From an uncultured Helicobacter sp. (GTDB lineage Bacteria > Campylobacterota > Campylobacteria > Campylobacterales > Helicobacteraceae), in NCBI GenBank assembly GCA_944325475.1, contig CALVAF010000083.1:1-6209 (forward strand): DNA of 6,209 nucleotides, given 5' to 3'. This document shows, piece by piece, positions 5,669 to 6,209 of this stretch. A model generated the notes under the pieces. That model saw only the letters and a list, made by a program, of their open reading frames with translations. It was not told the origin of the DNA and did no database searches. Within the stretch, counting starts at the first letter, position 1. Every line of letters starts with the position of its first letter. A program made the position numbers and the translations under genes.

Positions 5669-6209
5669 TGAAGCCATTTCACTGGGATTGCACACAATAC
5701 TATGCCGCACTTTATCGCAGCAGTGGCTATTTGCACAAATTGAGTGAGATTGAAAATTTTGAGTGGCAGAACTTCCACAATCTCAACAAAGAAATCCAAC
5801 TTTTACGTGCCAATACCGAATCCTTTTTGTTTGAAGAAATGGGCGTGAATGTCCTACTTTGGGGTGCTAGAGGCTGTGGCAAATCCTCGCTCATTAAAGC
5901 TCTTTTGCCAACATACTCTAAAGATGGTCTGCGAATCTTGCAGATTTTCAAGCAGGATTTAGAAGCATTACCTGAAATTTTGGATTTTTTACGCACCAAA
6001 AATTATAAATTTATCATTTTTTGTGATGATTTAAGCTTCAATGAGAACGACCAAGAATACAAAAATCTTAAAACGATTTTAGAGGGTAGTATCGAGAGAT
6101 TCCCCCAAAATATCCGCTTTTATGTGACTTCCAACCGCCGCCATTTGATACCCCAATTCCATAGCGAAAATGAGATATTTGGGTTTGAGGGGAATGAAGA
6201 TATAATCGC
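5668..6209 (+). CDS. DUF815-family P-loop ATPase, N-terminal part (runs off the window)
   Basis: An open frame starts at ATG 5668, sharing its A with the clpA TAA stop (TAATG), and continues without a stop to the window edge, giving 180 codons. The protein has a Walker A loop GARGCGKS at 66-73, followed by SLIKALL, a Walker B strand FIIFCDD at 115-121, then LSF, LKTILEG (134-140) and a TSNRRHL block at 154-160. This order is characteristic of DUF815 (PF05673), AAA-type ATPases of unknown role. The first 60 residues are rich in aromatic and charged residues and show no signal peptide or membrane segment. AAAGAAG at 5655-5661, inside clpA, is a possible ribosome binding site, and the 1-nt overlap points to translational coupling with clpA. 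A working link to ClpSA is inference from position only. DUF815 proteins are usually longer, so the C-terminal part lies to the right. Confidence 0.87.
   Translation, partial: MKPFHWDCTQYYAALYRSSGYLHKLSEIENFEWQNFHNLNKEIQLLRANTESFLFEEMGVNVLLWGARGCGKSSLIKALLPTYSKDGLRILQIFKQDLEALPEILDFLRTKNYKFIIFCDDLSFNENDQEYKNLKTILEGSIERFPQNIRFYVTSNRRHLIPQFHSENEIFGFEGNEDII

Noticed and set aside
5565..5747. 60-codon plus-strand open frame spanning the clpA-DUF815 junction
   Set aside because: It is out of frame with both real genes, and both genes are well supported across this interval.
5727..5999. 90-codon open frame on the minus strand
   Set aside because: It is antisense to the DUF815 coding region, whose Walker A and B motifs are clearly on the plus strand.

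Overview
The window looks like chromosomal DNA from a Campylobacterota (epsilonproteobacterial) species, most likely an enterohepatic-type Helicobacter or close relative. The protein sequences (PurF, ClpS, ClpA), the AT-leaning composition, the tight gene packing and the -35-less promoter fit this. From general knowledge, dapB next to purF also occurs in Campylobacter jejuni, and H. pylori is thought to lack purF, so H. pylori itself is unlikely. The species cannot be fixed from the sequence alone. All genes are on the + strand and coding density is nearly total.

Bases 1-3045 form one tight co-directional block: the 3' end of dapB (lysine/peptidoglycan precursor synthesis), purF (first step of de novo purine synthesis), a TIGR01212/YhcC-type radical SAM gene, and an isochorismatase-like cysteine hydrolase. 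Gaps are 4-10 nt, each with a recognisable ribosome binding site, so a single transcript is likely. The hydrolase should start at 2491 rather than at the ATG 21 nt upstream.

Bases 3046-3115 are the only real intergenic gap. Its 70 bases hold a TATACT -10 element, phased A-tracts forming a 12-nt-period direct repeat, a second direct repeat, a 7-bp inverted repeat that overlaps the -10, and a strong GGAGGG ribosome binding site.

Bases 3116-6209 form a second block: clpS (probable TTG start), clpA, and the 5' part of a DUF815 P-loop ATPase gene that overlaps the clpA stop by one base and runs off the window. ClpS delivers N-degron substrates to the ClpA unfoldase, which feeds them to ClpP (not encoded here).

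Most of the window is ordinary housekeeping sequence, and I see no mobile element, CRISPR array, tRNA or rRNA. The points most worth a second look are the coupling of an uncharacterised DUF815 ATPase to ClpSA, a Met-to-Gln change at the ClpS N-degron gatekeeper position, the compact repeat-rich clpS promoter, and a possible tRNA-modifying radical SAM enzyme inside a purine/lysine operon.
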